64,000 bases of DNA from Nansenia antarctica (taxonomy: Eukaryota; Chordata; Actinopteri; Argentiniformes; Microstomatidae), in the NCBI GenBank assembly GCA_963989245.1, contig OZ022345.1:46313493-46377492 (forward strand), in the 5' to 3' direction. Of the stretch, positions 1 through 10,931 are shown piece by piece. The position numbers were made by a program, and so were the translations under genes. How positions within the stretch are numbered: position 1 is the first letter of the stretch; every line of letters starts with the position of its first letter. The notes beneath the pieces are model-generated. The model searched no databases. It was not told the DNA's origin and saw only the letters and a list, made by a program, of their open reading frames with translations.

Positions 1-121
1 GTTCATAGTGTAGGAACGTACACGTGCTTGTTAAATATGGTTGAATATGAATATGAATGAAAACCATTTATTTATTCTCTAATTAGCTGTAATTATTGAG
101 TAATGGAAGTGAAAATCCTAC

Positions 122-2965
122 CTTGAGCGTCGACCCAGGAGCTGTCTAAAATGGAGTCGTCCATAGTGGTCTCATCTTTGTCGTAGCTCTCTGTCTCAGT
201 CTGCGCCTCCTTCTCTGGGGAGGCAGGGGTCTCAGGAACCTCTGGGACGTCTGACACCTCCTCCAGACTGGCAGCCTCTATCTCCATCTCTTGGGCCATT
301 TCCACAGACTCCTCCTCTTCCTCCTCCTCCTCCTCTTCCTCGTGGAGGCTTTGTGGTGTCTCTGCCTCAGGAAGAGCAGAGAAGCGCACGCTGTGTCCAG
401 GCTCCTCTCCCTCGTCGATGGTCTGCACCACAGTGATGAAGTCATCCTCCACAGTGACCACTGACTCTATGGCGGCCCGAGGCTCAGGCATCTCCTCCAC
501 TGATGCTGCTCCTGCCCCCGGCAGCACGTCACCATCTCTCCCTTTCTCTTCCCCGTCTCCCACTTTCTCTTTTTCAACCTCCATAGGTTTTTCTGCTTCT
601 TTCTCTGCAGGCTTTGATGGTTTCACCTCTCCCATCATTTCTTCCGGCTCTGCAGCCAGCTCGACGTCCTCTACTTTCCCTTGTGCAGTGGTGGTCACTA
701 TAGCAGGCTCTTCTAGCTTTGCAGTAATAGTTGGGGCCTTTTCTTCCACTGCCTCTTTGAGAGTGACCAACACAACGTCTGGCTGCTTGGGCTTCTCCTG
801 GTCAGACACACTTACTTTCTCTTCCAGCACACTTACTTTCTCTTGTGACACACTTACTTTCTCTTCTGACACACTTACTTTCTCTTCCGGCACACTTACT
901 TTCTCTTCTGACACACTTACTTTCTCTTCTGACACACTTACTTTATTTCCCTCAGTAGTGCTCATACCTGACACAGGTGGGAATGTTCCCTCTATGTTGG
1001 CCTTTGGAGGGGTGGCCTGACCCTCAGCCTGCCTAGGCTTCTCTGGCCCTGGGCTATGAACTTTCTCTTCTTCTGTGGTACTCTCCACTGAGGATGCTGG
1101 GGAGGGTCTGGGTGGCCTGGCGATCCTGTCTTTGGCCACCCCGGTGAGCTGATACGCGTCCTCGGCGTCCACTTCCTCGTAGGCCTCTTGGTGCACCAGG
1201 TCTGGCTTGTTCTTCACCTTCTCCCTCAGCTCGTGCAGCTCCCGCTCCTCCTCCACACTCAGAGGCCTGTCCTCCATCTCCAGCTTGCGGATTTGCCTCT
1301 CGTAGGCGTCATAGGTGATTTCAGCTTCCATCTCTGCTGTTTTTACCTCCCCAGTGTGCTCAGGCTGCCCCACCTCCAGGGTGACCGTCACTATTGGAGT
1401 CACAAAGGACTCCGCTGGCTGGCTTGACTGCATCTCATCAGGCTCTGGACCAGACTTGAACTTTTCATCCACAGCTGAAACTGGTGTGTCTTTTTTATCC
1501 TCCATAGCTGTTTTTTCGTTTTCATTGCCTTTGCCTTTTTCCTCAGTCGAATCTTTTCTTCCAGCCTGCTTCATTTCGTCGTCTTTGGTGACCTCTCCGG
1601 ATGGCTGACTCTCCTTCTTAGCTAATTTGTCTATGGCATCTAACTTCATCGCTTGCTCAGCAACTTTCGCCTCCAGCATCGGGGTGAAGATCTGAGGAGG
1701 GGAGTCAATGGAGCTATGGAGATCAGCAGGGGAAGGCATGGGGCCTGAATACTCACTGAAAACACAGTAGCCCAGCTCCTCCAGCTGGCTCTCACTCTTG
1801 GCTGCTGTGGGACTCTGGTCTCCTAGGACCAGGTGGGCAAGAGCGTCAGCGACGAGGGTCTCTGCAGGGACAGACTTCCTCCTCATGATTTCTGGGTCTG
1901 TGTTCTCAGATGTCAGTCTAGACCGTGCCCCTGCAAGGTCCAGCATCTCAGGTAGGTCTGGAGCCATGACCGTACCATTCTTATAGTAGTATTTGGGCGG
2001 AAAAGGAGACTCTGGGGAGTCTGACTGGGGGCTGGTCTTCATGGTGGGCTCTGTGTTGTGGGGAGGGGAGGAGGAGTCAGAGGTGACTGAAGCTGCTGTC
2101 TCCAGGATCAGTGGAGGGAAAGCGGGCGGCTTCTCCACACTTGGGGTGGTGACTGGGAGGTACTCTGCCGACTCATCCAGACTTCCGCTCGTGTAAGACA
2201 AGATGTCAGTGGCCAAGGGGGAGAAGTTCAGAGGCCGCCCTTGGCCACTTGGATCCATATTCCCAATGGTAATGTTGAGAGAATAGCTTCTCTGCTCCAG
2301 GGCTAGCCTGCCTGGAGACAGTCTGTATTCATTACTAGTTGGTATGGATTTCAGTTCATGCACTGGACTTTTCTTGATATCCGGTTTATCAGCCACAGCC
2401 TGGGACTGCGCCAGCATGCTGTAGCTGATCTCAGGGGGTGAGGGAGCTGCTGGGACACTCACTGCAGTCTTCTCATCTCCTGCTGTGCTCAGTTCATAAT
2501 AACCTTCAGCTTGAACGATGCCTTCATCGACTTTAAGGGTTGAAGTCTCAAAATAAGCGGACATGCCAGATTTATCTTTTTCAATACTAGTCACAGTGGT
2601 GTCAACTTTGTCTTTATTGGAGTCAGATGGGACACCTTGAACTTTGACCTCCTCTGTGAGGCTACTGACCTCCAGGACCTCCACTGAAGGCTGCTTTTCG
2701 GACACTGTTTTAGGTTCACCTAGTACTGATAGCTCATCAGGCAATTGGGAGATGGGTTTGGTGGGCTCTTTGGCTTGGCTCTGGCCATTTGAAGGGACGG
2801 GGGAAGACACCTCTTTGGGGCTCTCTGGTGCTGGTCTGTCCCCACTGGAAAGCACTGGGTGTTGGGCGTCAATGGGCTCCTCTGGGCGTTTCTCTGATCC
2901 AATGCTGTCCGGGCTCATAGACCCACTCCTGTCGCTGCCTTGTTTGTCAGAGTCCATCTTCAAGG
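122..2965 (-). CDS. map2: map2 giant exon: MAP2 projection domain (partial gene)
   Basis: This exon encodes about 948 residues of the long, acidic, mostly disordered projection domain of microtubule-associated protein 2, a neuronal dendritic protein that spaces and stabilises microtubules. MAP2-specific blocks are visible in order: DKSGMSAYFETSTLK, a YYELS box, LEQRSYSLN, SPLATDILSYTSGSLDE, YLPVTTPSVEK, KNGTVMAPDLPEMLDLAG, RRKSVPAET, ELGYCVFSEY, KPDLVHQEAYEE, IESVVTVEDDFITVVQT, HSVRFSALPEAE and, at the end, DETTMDDSILDSSWVD. The acceptor is TTTTCAG before 2965 and the donor is CAAG/GTAGG after 122; both are phase 1 and the exon is 2844 nt (948 codons). Mammals are known to skip the matching exon to make the short MAP2c/d forms. 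It appears shorter than the mammalian exon. The open frame runs on to a stop inside the intron, so the true end is the donor. The tubulin-binding repeats lie outside the window. Confidence 0.95.
804..946 (-). repeat. 21-bp coding minisatellite (7-aa KVSVSEE repeat)
   Basis: About seven tandem copies of a 21-bp unit lie inside the giant map2 exon and encode KVSVSEE with small changes (SEE, PEE, SQE, LEE, SDQ). The frame is kept because the unit is a multiple of three. Variation falls at one or two positions of the heptad. I know of no such repeat in mammalian MAP2; a copy-number polymorphism is likely. Confidence 0.9.
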
Positions 2966-4316
2966 CTGAAAATAAATCTTAAGTAGTCATCACTGTGCAC
3001 TGTTCATTTTGTGTCAACAATGTTAGCCATGTCCAGCCAGCCATATCATAGACACAGGCAAAGCTCTCCTCCAAACTCGCAGCCACTCACTTACTGTAGC
3101 AAAATGAAGTTCACATCGCTTTGGAGGCACGACGCGGGCATGACGCGCACCCACTCACAGACGGACGGAACAATGGCATGGAACGTGACGGAACCGGCAT
3201 GCGCAGCTACAATGTTGATGGATGAGAACCAAGCAATGAAGAATGGAATGGTTTTCCAAGTGACTTGACAAATCTATCAGACGGATAAAATTGCATTTCT
3301 GTCATTCTCTCCTATCTCATGAGAAATTAGCATGAGCCAAATCTGCTTATTCTGCTCCATTCTGTTCAGTTTGGTCACACTCAAGTTGCCTCCATACAGC
3401 AACTGAGAAGTAACACTGAAATTACTGTAGTACTGTAACAACATTGTAATAACATGCTGTTATATTGTACATTATTGTACAATAGCTTTGTAACTGCATA
3501 GTGAAGGAGTTGAGCAGTTTGTGTTATTATAGATAAGTAGTATAAAGACTGAAATAAAGACTTGCGCCATAACAGTGAACCACTCATCTCCATATACAAT
3601 TAGTTACTGGAGTAATTATGTATAGGGGGAACTGAATTCAATATCATTCAACTATTGAGAATGATTATTCATTATTATGCGAGCATAAACGGTTTACCAA
3701 ATAGGAAATGATAGACAATAGGAAACATGACAGAATGACACTGCATTGGTACATTATAATTTGCCTTCATAATTCAAATAGATGAAATAACACTTTTGTG
3801 AGAAAATAATACTATAGAAAAAGCATGGTTCTGATATTATTATTGACAGCTAGAATAGCCAAATCAGAGACTCTCGACTCTCTCGAGTCCCAAAGAATGA
3901 TTTACATGCTCTATGAATCAGACATTTGAATGGCCACATCGTTGGCAAAAAGACGCTGAGTGATGGGTTAATAAGACACAATGACACACCATTGAGAATG
4001 TAACATCACTGGCAAAAGCATAGTTAGGTTTGGCAACACTTCATAAGTACATATACTGTATAGACACAGAAAAGCCGGCCTCAATATTGAAGCTATAACA
4101 CCGAAAACGCAAGCAAAGGAGAACAAATGGAAGGAAAAGATCAAAACATGGCTCCTTTCACCGTCAAGCCTGTGTTGCCTTGCAGCCTCAGCAGAGAGCA
4201 GGAGAACTTTGAGCCATTCCACCTCACTTATTCACTTATGTATCCCCTCAAGCTTAAATGAGCTTATGCTCTTACACAGTACAATAACATGCAGGCTGGG
4301 AGAGCAGAGGACACAC
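2966..4316 (-). other. map2 intron before the giant exon
   Basis: This phase 1 intron has donor GAAG/GTGTGT at 4317/4316 and acceptor TTTTCAG/CC at 2966/2965. It is AT-rich, largely single-copy sequence. I see no recognisable transposon, RNA or second gene in it. Confidence 0.75.
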
Positions 4317-4631
4317 CTTCCTCAGGGCTCTCCTCACCCCCTGCCACCTCCTCATTCCCGTTAGGGCCTTCTGTGGCTGCACTGGCTGCCTCGGCCTGCA
4401 CGGGGGCTAGAGCCTGGGCCTCGCCTACAGCCTCTGCCTGCTCTAAGGGCTCGGCTGGGGGGCTCTCCAGCTCAGGCTCATCCCCACTCCATTGCTGCTC
4501 TTGCTCCTCAAGAGCTGCCATGGTTTCTGCTGCCTCTGCACTCTCCCCCTCTTCCTCCTCCTCCTCCTCCTCCTCCTCCACCTCCTCTTCCTCCTCGTAG
4601 GTGGCTGTAAGAGCCTCGACGGTCTCTTCTT
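4317..4631 (-). CDS. map2: map2 acidic cassette exon (poly-Glu)
   Basis: A 315-nt exon encoding 105 residues, with acceptor TTTATAAG/AAGAAG and donor GAGGAAG/GTGTGT. Both junctions are phase 1, which fits the neighbouring exons exactly. The product starts EEETVEALTATYEEEEEVEE, continues into a run of about ten Glu, then an Ala/Glu/Pro-rich stretch (WSGDEPELESPPAEPLEQ) ending GGEESPEEG. It has the same acidic, disordered character as the rest of the MAP2 N-terminus. The acceptor is a NAGNAG type, so a form three bases shorter (starting 4628) is possible. I cannot match it by eye to a standard mammalian MAP2 exon; it may be an optional or lineage-specific cassette. The call rests on frame, phase and splice sites, not on strong homology. 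Confidence 0.72.
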
Positions 4632-5928
4632 CTTATAAAGAGGGAGAGGTTGACACATCAAGACTACGGGCAACACAGACTTGGGTTACATGGGTATCAA
4701 TCAATGGGACACTTTCAGCTCTGTGAGAGGTGGTTCACGGTGTATACTGTAGACAGAAATAAACGCACCACAGATGTGTATGAGTGAAGTATCTCCCTGG
4801 CCATGTAGTTTGTTTTTGACTTTGTATGGACACAAATAAATCTTATGATCTGGTTGTAATCATGCACAGGGGGGTAGTTAATTGGATATAATAGAATCCT
4901 CACCTCCATTCTGCTCAAATCAAAAATGCACAGTGTGGACATGAAATGCTAGTATTGCAGGTCATGGTGTTCACCAGGACAGTAGCCTACTGTGGCCAGC
5001 ACTGTAAGGAGGAAAGACACCGCCCGGCCGCTCCTTTCTCACACATGCATACCATGCCAGCACACCATGTCAGAGAATGTGTTCATTCAGTCATACCTTT
5101 TTCTGTAAGAAAATGTGATACACTATAACAACTATAATACACTATAACAACCGTTGTTATTGCACAGTACTGTACAGGACTAGTGGAAAAAAAAGCCAAA
5201 CGAACATATCATTTGAAACTAGGGTGAAAAAAACTCAACACAAAATCTGATTATGTATCGTTACCCCTACCATCAACAGCTAAACGGAAATCTAGCCCAA
5301 AATAAACATGATACAACACGCGCATTTTCTACTTGATGGCTATCCATACACTTCAAATTGGATAAGTCTTTAGCACCTTCTAAATAACTCATAATCGTCT
5401 GGATAAGGGTGCGATGAGCTTCAATATCACTGATGTCCTGTTGCCGCTACAGCAATGCCTTGGCTGGGCGGGCGCCTCTGCTCCTCAGCTGTCATGCTGA
5501 CTGTGAGGGGAAAATTGGGGAATCCTGCTTAAAGCAGAAAGCCGCTGCTCAACAGCTTTGTGCCGCAGCGTGCGGCTCTGAGTCGTTCTGACGGCTGCTG
5601 CTGTGTGGCACTGGGTAGTGGAGCAGTGACTGAATGTGGCAGTGTGCAGTGTGCAGTGTGCAGTGTGCCAGGACAGATCACAGCAGGGAGGATCTGCCCA
5701 GGGAGAGGAGATGAGGGAGGAGAGGAGGACTACTGCCTCACAAAAACCTCTGTAGCTTGCTGAACTCGAGGTGCTGCTAGATGCGGTGCTAAACAAGGAC
5801 ATGCCTTTTTGGACTAATGTAAAAACATTGCCGTCTCTGAGTTGCCTGTTTGGATTCTTGTCTGTCAGCGAGCGCTACAGTATGGATGTGTGTGCACTTG
5901 GAGAGGGTGTGTGTTCTTTGAGAGCTAG

Positions 5929-5976
<48 letters not shown>

Positions 5977-5995
5977 TGCATGCGTGCGTGCGTGG

Positions 5996-6053
<58 letters not shown>

Positions 6054-6750
6054 AGCTGAAAGTCTTCCTGTGATCTACAGCGGGTGTGTATGAGTGGGTG
6101 GGACGCATGGGGAGGGGGTCAGGGATGGGTTGGTCTTAGGGAACAATGATACAAACACAGGGCTGGATGACTGTCAATGAAGAACATATGTGCATGGGTG
6201 TCATAGTTCATGCACAACAATCCTCTGTGTATTGAAAGCCATTTGGACCAGTGTGCTACCACTCCATGTGCGCACCTAAGGACATGCAATCCTGTAAGTA
6301 GGCAAATATACATTTAATAACTTATTCATCACTTTTGTGTACTGTACAGACTGTAAATAGGTAAATATTTATGCATTTTCTTTTTATAATTGCATCATAA
6401 ATACGTTATGGGAGATATTTGGGAAGGTTAAAAATTAAATAATTTAAGGGACAGGAGGGCAACTTTGACTAGGGAGCAAATGGCTTTGATTGAGATAAAG
6501 AAAAATCGAAATCACAAACTCATAGATAGTCACACAAACATGAAAGCGCTCAGATTTTGAGCTAACTGACACCACAGGGACACAGAGACAGACAGACGGA
6601 CGGACGGACGGACAGAGGTTGTTGGTCAAACCACAGAAAAGGGGTTAAGATTTAAAAAATTAAATAAAAAAGAAAGAAACAGAGAGGAGAGAGAGGAGAA
6701 AGAGGGAGGAGGGGAGAAAGAATGGCGTAGAGGAACCATGCGCGGTTCAC
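4632..6750 (-). other. map2 intron with simple repeats
   Basis: Phase 1 intron between the 70-residue exon and the acidic exon. It holds a two-part (GT)n tract at 5932-6051, a short CAGTGTG repeat near 5641-5667 and a GGAC tetranucleotide run at 6596-6613. The rest shows no recognisable gene or element. Confidence 0.7.
5932..6051. repeat. Compound (GT)n microsatellite
   Basis: Two (GT)n blocks of about 40 and 55 bp are separated by a GCATGCGTGCGTGCGTGGAT bridge. Open frames across it (poly Cys-Val or Thr-His) are artefacts. Confidence 0.97.
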
Positions 6751-6960
6751 CTTCGATCTGTCTAAATGCAGCGGCTTGCCCTGAAGGGCGACAGCCTGAG
6801 CGCGTCCACTCAGGGCTGAACAAGGGGTGCTCATAGTACTCCTCGTCAGAGTGGTAGGGGTCATCCTCAGGCACAGACACAGAGATGGAGGGGGCGAGGA
6901 ACTTGCACCTCTCCCGAGAATTTTGGAAACGGCGGAGAGGACCTGCCTCCTCCTCAGCCC
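6751..6960 (-). CDS. map2: map2 70-residue exon (DDPYHSDEEYYEHPLFSPEW)
   Basis: A 210-nt exon with acceptor TGTAG/GGGCTGAGG and donor ATCGAAG/GTGAAC, phase 1 at both ends. It encodes AEEEAGPLRRFQNSRERCKF, then LAPSISVSVPED, DDPYHSDEEYYEHPLFSPEW, TRSGCRPSGQAAAFRQIE. The composition (Tyr, Trp, Cys, aromatic-acidic motif) differs from the disordered neighbours and suggests a constrained short motif. Joined to the preceding exon it reads ...PLEQ-G-AEEEAG; joined to the next it reads ...RQIE-E-EETVEAL. I cannot place it in the common mammalian MAP2 isoforms from memory, so it is probably an alternatively spliced cassette. The open frame, matching phase and sharp splice sites make a real exon likely. 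Confidence 0.78.
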
Positions 6961-7116
6961 CTACATCTACAAACAGACACAAGGAGAAGAACTGCAGGGA
7001 AATCCACACAGACAGAGAGAAACAGAGAGAGGGAGGGAGAGGAAGAGAGGGAGAGAGAAAGTAGAGTAGAAAAGAGAGAAAGAAGGAGCAAACGAAAGAC
7101 AAAGACAAAGAGGTGA

Positions 7117-7122
<6 letters not shown>

Positions 7123-7209
<87 letters not shown>
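7123..7209. repeat. (GA)n microsatellite
   Basis: About 43 uninterrupted GA units lie within a purine-rich stretch from about 7010 to 7225. Confidence 0.98.
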
Positions 7210-7213
<4 letters not shown>

Positions 7214-8245
7214 AAACAAGACAAAAAACACAAGGACAGTGACTCAAAGCGTATGAGTTTGGGACTTGCCATACTCAAAGAGGAGATGGGACGGCATAAC
7301 CGAGACAATGGCAGCGTCAAGCGATGTTACAATGGCATCAGCTGAAGGCTTCTGTTATTGTTTGCTCACTCCCTACTGTACATCTACTGCAACACAGCGG
7401 TGGGAAGTTGTTCAAAAGCTAAAAAGTAACTCTAAAAATGTGTCCATCTCAAGTTATGAGGAGATGTAGGCTTAAGTCCAAGGGTCATACTCCTGTATGA
7501 GATGTATGAGACTGTTTAAGATTGGAAGATTTCAGCCTGTGAACAATACTATCAAAGACCGTCCCCAGTCGGAGAACAGCCGGCACCTCCCACAGACTCT
7601 GTGTGGGGTCGCATGTCTACTGCAGACTAGAGACAAGACACAGGCCAGACACAGTCAGACAGAGGAGAGAGACAAACAAGCATTGGCCAACAACATGAAA
7701 AACACCACGACAAGACATGCAAAACAAAAGACAAAAGAACAAAGACATAATAATGTGGAAACAAAGGAGGTTAGGAGGGCCAACTCGCTACCGGATCTGC
7801 ATCAGCGAGGACAGGTATGGAAGTTAGGAGAGGTATGTGGGGTGGGGGGGGGGGCGTCATGCGAGGCTATCATTGGCATTCCAAGACGAATGGTAAGAGT
7901 GGATGGGGGGGAGCGGGAGAGGGTTATAGGTCAGTGGTAGGGGTGGGGGAGAGGAGGGATGGAGATCAGAGCATTTCTGTTTTTTTGTTTTTGGGGGGGA
8001 GAAAGGGGGGGGGGTGAGGAGGAGGGAAAGGACTTCTTTTATGTCCACAAAAAGAGAATGAATGTCTAAAAAGCACTTCTCCCTAGGTGTGGCCTCTTGT
8101 TTCTGGGTAACAAAGTATCACAAGTAACCTCTGTGCATGGTTCATCTCAAGGAGACACATCATATATCCTCATAGGGGACCCCTCAAGGGTCTCAGCCAG
8201 TCAAAACGCTCCATACACAGTCATGAGAACACATCTCCCACTCAC

Positions 8246-8260
8246 TCTCTCTCTCTCTCC

Positions 8261-8346
<86 letters not shown>
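8246..8346. repeat. (CT)n microsatellite next to a donor site
   Basis: Imperfect then pure (CT)n, ending 19 bp from the GT donor of the 78-nt exon. On the transcribed strand this is a (GA)n run just downstream of the donor. Confidence 0.98.
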
Positions 8347-8348
<2 letters not shown>

Positions 8349-8365
8349 GGGACCTGGGACCCTAC

Positions 8366-8443
8366 CTTGCTCCAGTGGTCCAAAGTGGTCTGCAGCAGCA
8401 GGTGAGGGAGGAGGGGAGGGAGGCAGGTTGGCGGCGTCTTCAA
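8366..8443 (-). CDS. map2: map2 Pro/Ser-rich exon
   Basis: A 78-nt exon with acceptor TTTTTGCAG/TTGAAGAC and donor GAGCAAG/GTAGGG, phase 1 at both ends. It encodes V-EDAANLPPSPPPSPAAAD-HFGPLEQ, closely matching the mammalian MAP2 segment EETANLPPSPPPSPASEQ that follows the RII-binding helix. The PPSPPPSP run is a likely site for proline-directed kinases (inference). In mammals this segment is present in both long MAP2a/b and short MAP2c/d forms, so this exon is probably constitutive. Confidence 0.92.
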
Positions 8444-9065
8444 CTGCAAAAAGAAGGAGACAAACATCGAGGAATGAGATTCGGGAGGGGGGTAAAGATG
8501 TTGAAAACAGCGTGTTGATATGCCCTCTTCTGTGTGTCTGCTGAGCCGGGAGCTTTGACGGGGCCTTGAGGGGAATCTGGGCCTTCTGCTGTGGAGCTCT
8601 GGGGCTAATCCTTTGAGCTCATCTGACAGTCTCTCTAAACTATGAGAGATGTGAATGCAATAATGGGACGTTTTCACTGAGTAATTCCTCCGCTGAGGAT
8701 TGTGAGGGTGGAAACTTGATGAACTGTGAGTGAAGGTTACTCATATTATGATTCCAGTTTTAACATGGCAGCATTATTCTTACCTAATAGTGAATAAGCT
8801 GACGGCAACACAAACACCCAACTAGAATTTATGTTGATGATATAGGCTACTTTGCATGATATTACTGTGGATGAGAGGGCTCATTATGCAAAAAGAGACT
8901 ACTGAGAAGAATTATGTCTTTTGACATAATTCACATGAAAGTATAACAGCAATAGAGGCCTAGAAACACCACAACTTCAGAACACATACAGCCACAAACA
9001 GACACAACTCCTGACATGTCCCCTCCCCAAAGCCTCCTTCCCAACTCTCCAGGGGGAGAAGAGCT

Positions 9066-9085
9066 ACACACACACACAAACACAG

Positions 9086-9159
<74 letters not shown>
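9066..9159. repeat. (CA)n microsatellite
   Basis: Interrupted CA units, then pure (CA)n from about 9089 to 9159. Confidence 0.97.
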
Positions 9160-9165
<6 letters not shown>

Positions 9166-9432
9166 GGCCGATGTCAGCATGCATACATGGGTGGTGGAGA
9201 GGGAGGAGGGTAGGGAGGATGGGGGGTTACTGTGTGGTGGAAAACAGTGCTAGGACACGACAGCTGTCAGGGCAGATCTGCCAGGGTGGTGGGCCAATAT
9301 GCTGTAGCCCAGATCTGGACAGCCCACATCAGCGCAACGTGGAGCCATGGTTTCAGAGCCACAAAAGAAGGCCCTATGAACCTTCTATGAATGCTGCTAT
9401 GAATATTTTTCTAAAACACAGAAAGACTGGCA

Positions 9433-9549
9433 AACAGACAGACAGACAGGCAGGCAGGCAGGCAGGCAGGCAGAGACAGACAGACAGACAGACAGAGAGA
9501 CAGACAGACAGGCAGACAGACAGGCAGACAGACAGGCAGGCAGACCGGC
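9433..9549. repeat. CAGA/CAGG tetranucleotide array
   Basis: About 29 four-base units, alternating blocks of CAGA and CAGG with a few GAGA interruptions. The mix of related units suggests repeated slippage and point change. Confidence 0.95.
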
Positions 9550-9651
9550 AGACCCCACTATGGTCGGTCAGCAGTTAAACAGCAGTTAGTCCCTGTTACC
9601 AGACCATCCAGCCTCTACCTGTGTGTGGTGCAGAGCAGAGCTCCAGTCTAC

Positions 9652-9756
9652 CTGAGGGCAGTCGTTTGGCCGTGTCCACGTGGGGCTCCTGTTCCCCCTT
9701 CAGCACTGCTACCGCCTCCGCCGTCACCTCCTGCACGATCCGCGCAGACACTTGCT
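9652..9756 (-). CDS. map2: map2 exon with the PKA RII-binding helix
   Basis: A 105-nt exon with acceptor CTCACAG/AGCAAGTG and donor CCCTCAG/GTAGAC, phase 1 at both ends. With the G from the upstream exon it reads EQVSARIVQEVTAEAVAVLK followed by GEQEPHVDTAKRLPS. The first part matches the mammalian MAP2 amphipathic helix (EVSARIVQVVTAEAVAVLK) that docks the regulatory RII subunit of cAMP-dependent protein kinase, one of the first A-kinase anchoring sites described. One core-flanking Val is Glu here (VQVV to VQEV). The match is near complete and is the best single proof that the gene is map2 rather than mapt or map4. A (CA)n tract starts 10 bp upstream of the exon. Confidence 0.97.
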
Positions 9757-9764
9757 CTGTGAGA

Positions 9765-9765
<1 letters not shown>

Positions 9766-9811
<46 letters not shown>
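9766..9811. repeat. (CA)n microsatellite beside an exon
   Basis: About 23 CA units. In the transcribed strand this is a (GT)n run directly upstream of the RII-exon acceptor, where a pyrimidine tract would normally sit. Confidence 0.97.
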
Positions 9812-9814
<3 letters not shown>

Positions 9815-10110
9815 TCAGTGACCTGTCAAGACTAATTAAATGTCTTGCCAATTACACTATGTCATTGAAATGTTCACAGAATAACGTGAACGATTGATCA
9901 TCAATTTTCTGATTAACTAACACTATTCAACAGTAGGGGAGGCTGTCATAAACAGTATTGGCAGCTTGAAGCAATGGCAGCATTATAATTGCAGGCATCA
10001 CCATGGAAACACAGCTCTAGGAAAACAGGAGCCAGGAGCAGGAGCCAATTAGAAATGGCCTCAGCTCAGCAATTGGCTGAGTCAACAATGGCATAGGCTG
10101 CCATAGCAAC

Positions 10111-10352
10111 CTGCCATAGGCTGCCCTGATATACCCCACTATAAGACTCCGTCAGGTTTTAGTAGATAGGCTGCCATAGGGTGCCCTGATATACCCCACT
10201 GTAAGACTCCTTCAGGTTTTAGTAGATAGGCTGCCATAGGCTGCCCTGATATACCCCACTATAAGACTCCTGCAGGTTTTAGTAGATAGGCTGCCATAGG
10301 GTGCCCTGATATACCCCACTATAAGACTCCGTCAGGTTTTAGTAGATAGGCT
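10111..10352. repeat. 60-bp minisatellite, four copies
   Basis: Four tandem copies of an exactly 60-bp unit (core GCCCTGATATACCCCACTAT ... GTCAGGTTTTAGTAGATAGG). Copies differ by a few substitutions: GGGTGCC/GGCTGCC, and GTCAGG/TTCAGG/TGCAGG. A partial unit (CATAGGCTGCCATAGCAACC) precedes the array from about 10092. Confidence 0.95.
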
Positions 10353-10784
10353 ACCCGTTACCCATTACAGATGACTTTGTCATACAAACACAGATTCATA
10401 CAAGAGGATCTTTAAAAGACTGATAAGACCTTAAAACATTTTCAAAATAACGTAGGGGGGGGCGGGGGCGGGGGGGGGGGGGGGGTAGACCATTTGATTT
10501 CTGTTGTGTCATGGTTATTGTATGTTGTTCATTTCGATGAGCCCTACACATACGATTCTTTCCACTTGAACATACAGTATAAAATGCAATATATGGATAT
10601 CCTGTCATTTTCTCGGATTTCATGAGCATATGAAAGGATTGCGAATGTTCATTGTTATCCCCTCTCATTTTCATGGCAACACTGTGTTTGGGTGGGGACT
10701 AATTGGCAGAGGGATGCTTTGTTTTTGTGTCGTCGTGGAGCTGTTTCGGGCCCATTTTCCACCCACTACACACTCACCCACACC

Positions 10785-10787
<3 letters not shown>

Positions 10788-10822
<35 letters not shown>

Positions 10823-10865
10823 CACGCATGCACACACACACACACACACACACACATGCACGCAT

Positions 10866-10930
<65 letters not shown>
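10788..10930. repeat. (CA)n with two TGCACGCATGCA interruptions
   Basis: Three (CA)n blocks separated by the same TGCACGCATGCA bridge, which points to a duplication inside the microsatellite. Confidence 0.96.

Positions 10931-10931
<1 letters not shown>

Larger units (their letters stand above)
6961..8365 (-). other. map2 intron with (GA)n and (CT)n tracts
   Basis: Phase 1 intron. It contains long (GA)n at 7123-7209, G-rich stretches near 7840-8020 and (CT)n at 8246-8346 almost touching the upstream exon's donor. No other gene or transposon was recognised. Confidence 0.7.
8444..9651 (-). other. map2 intron with (CA)n and CAGA/CAGG repeats
   Basis: Phase 1 intron. It contains (CA)n at 9066-9159 and a tetranucleotide array of CAGA and CAGG units at 9433-9549. 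No other gene or transposon was recognised. Confidence 0.7.

Noticed and set aside
418..1020. Open frame of 200 codons antisense to the giant map2 exon
   Set aside because: It is the complement of a biased, acidic, repeat-containing coding exon (Ser/Thr-rich output) with no similarity of its own.
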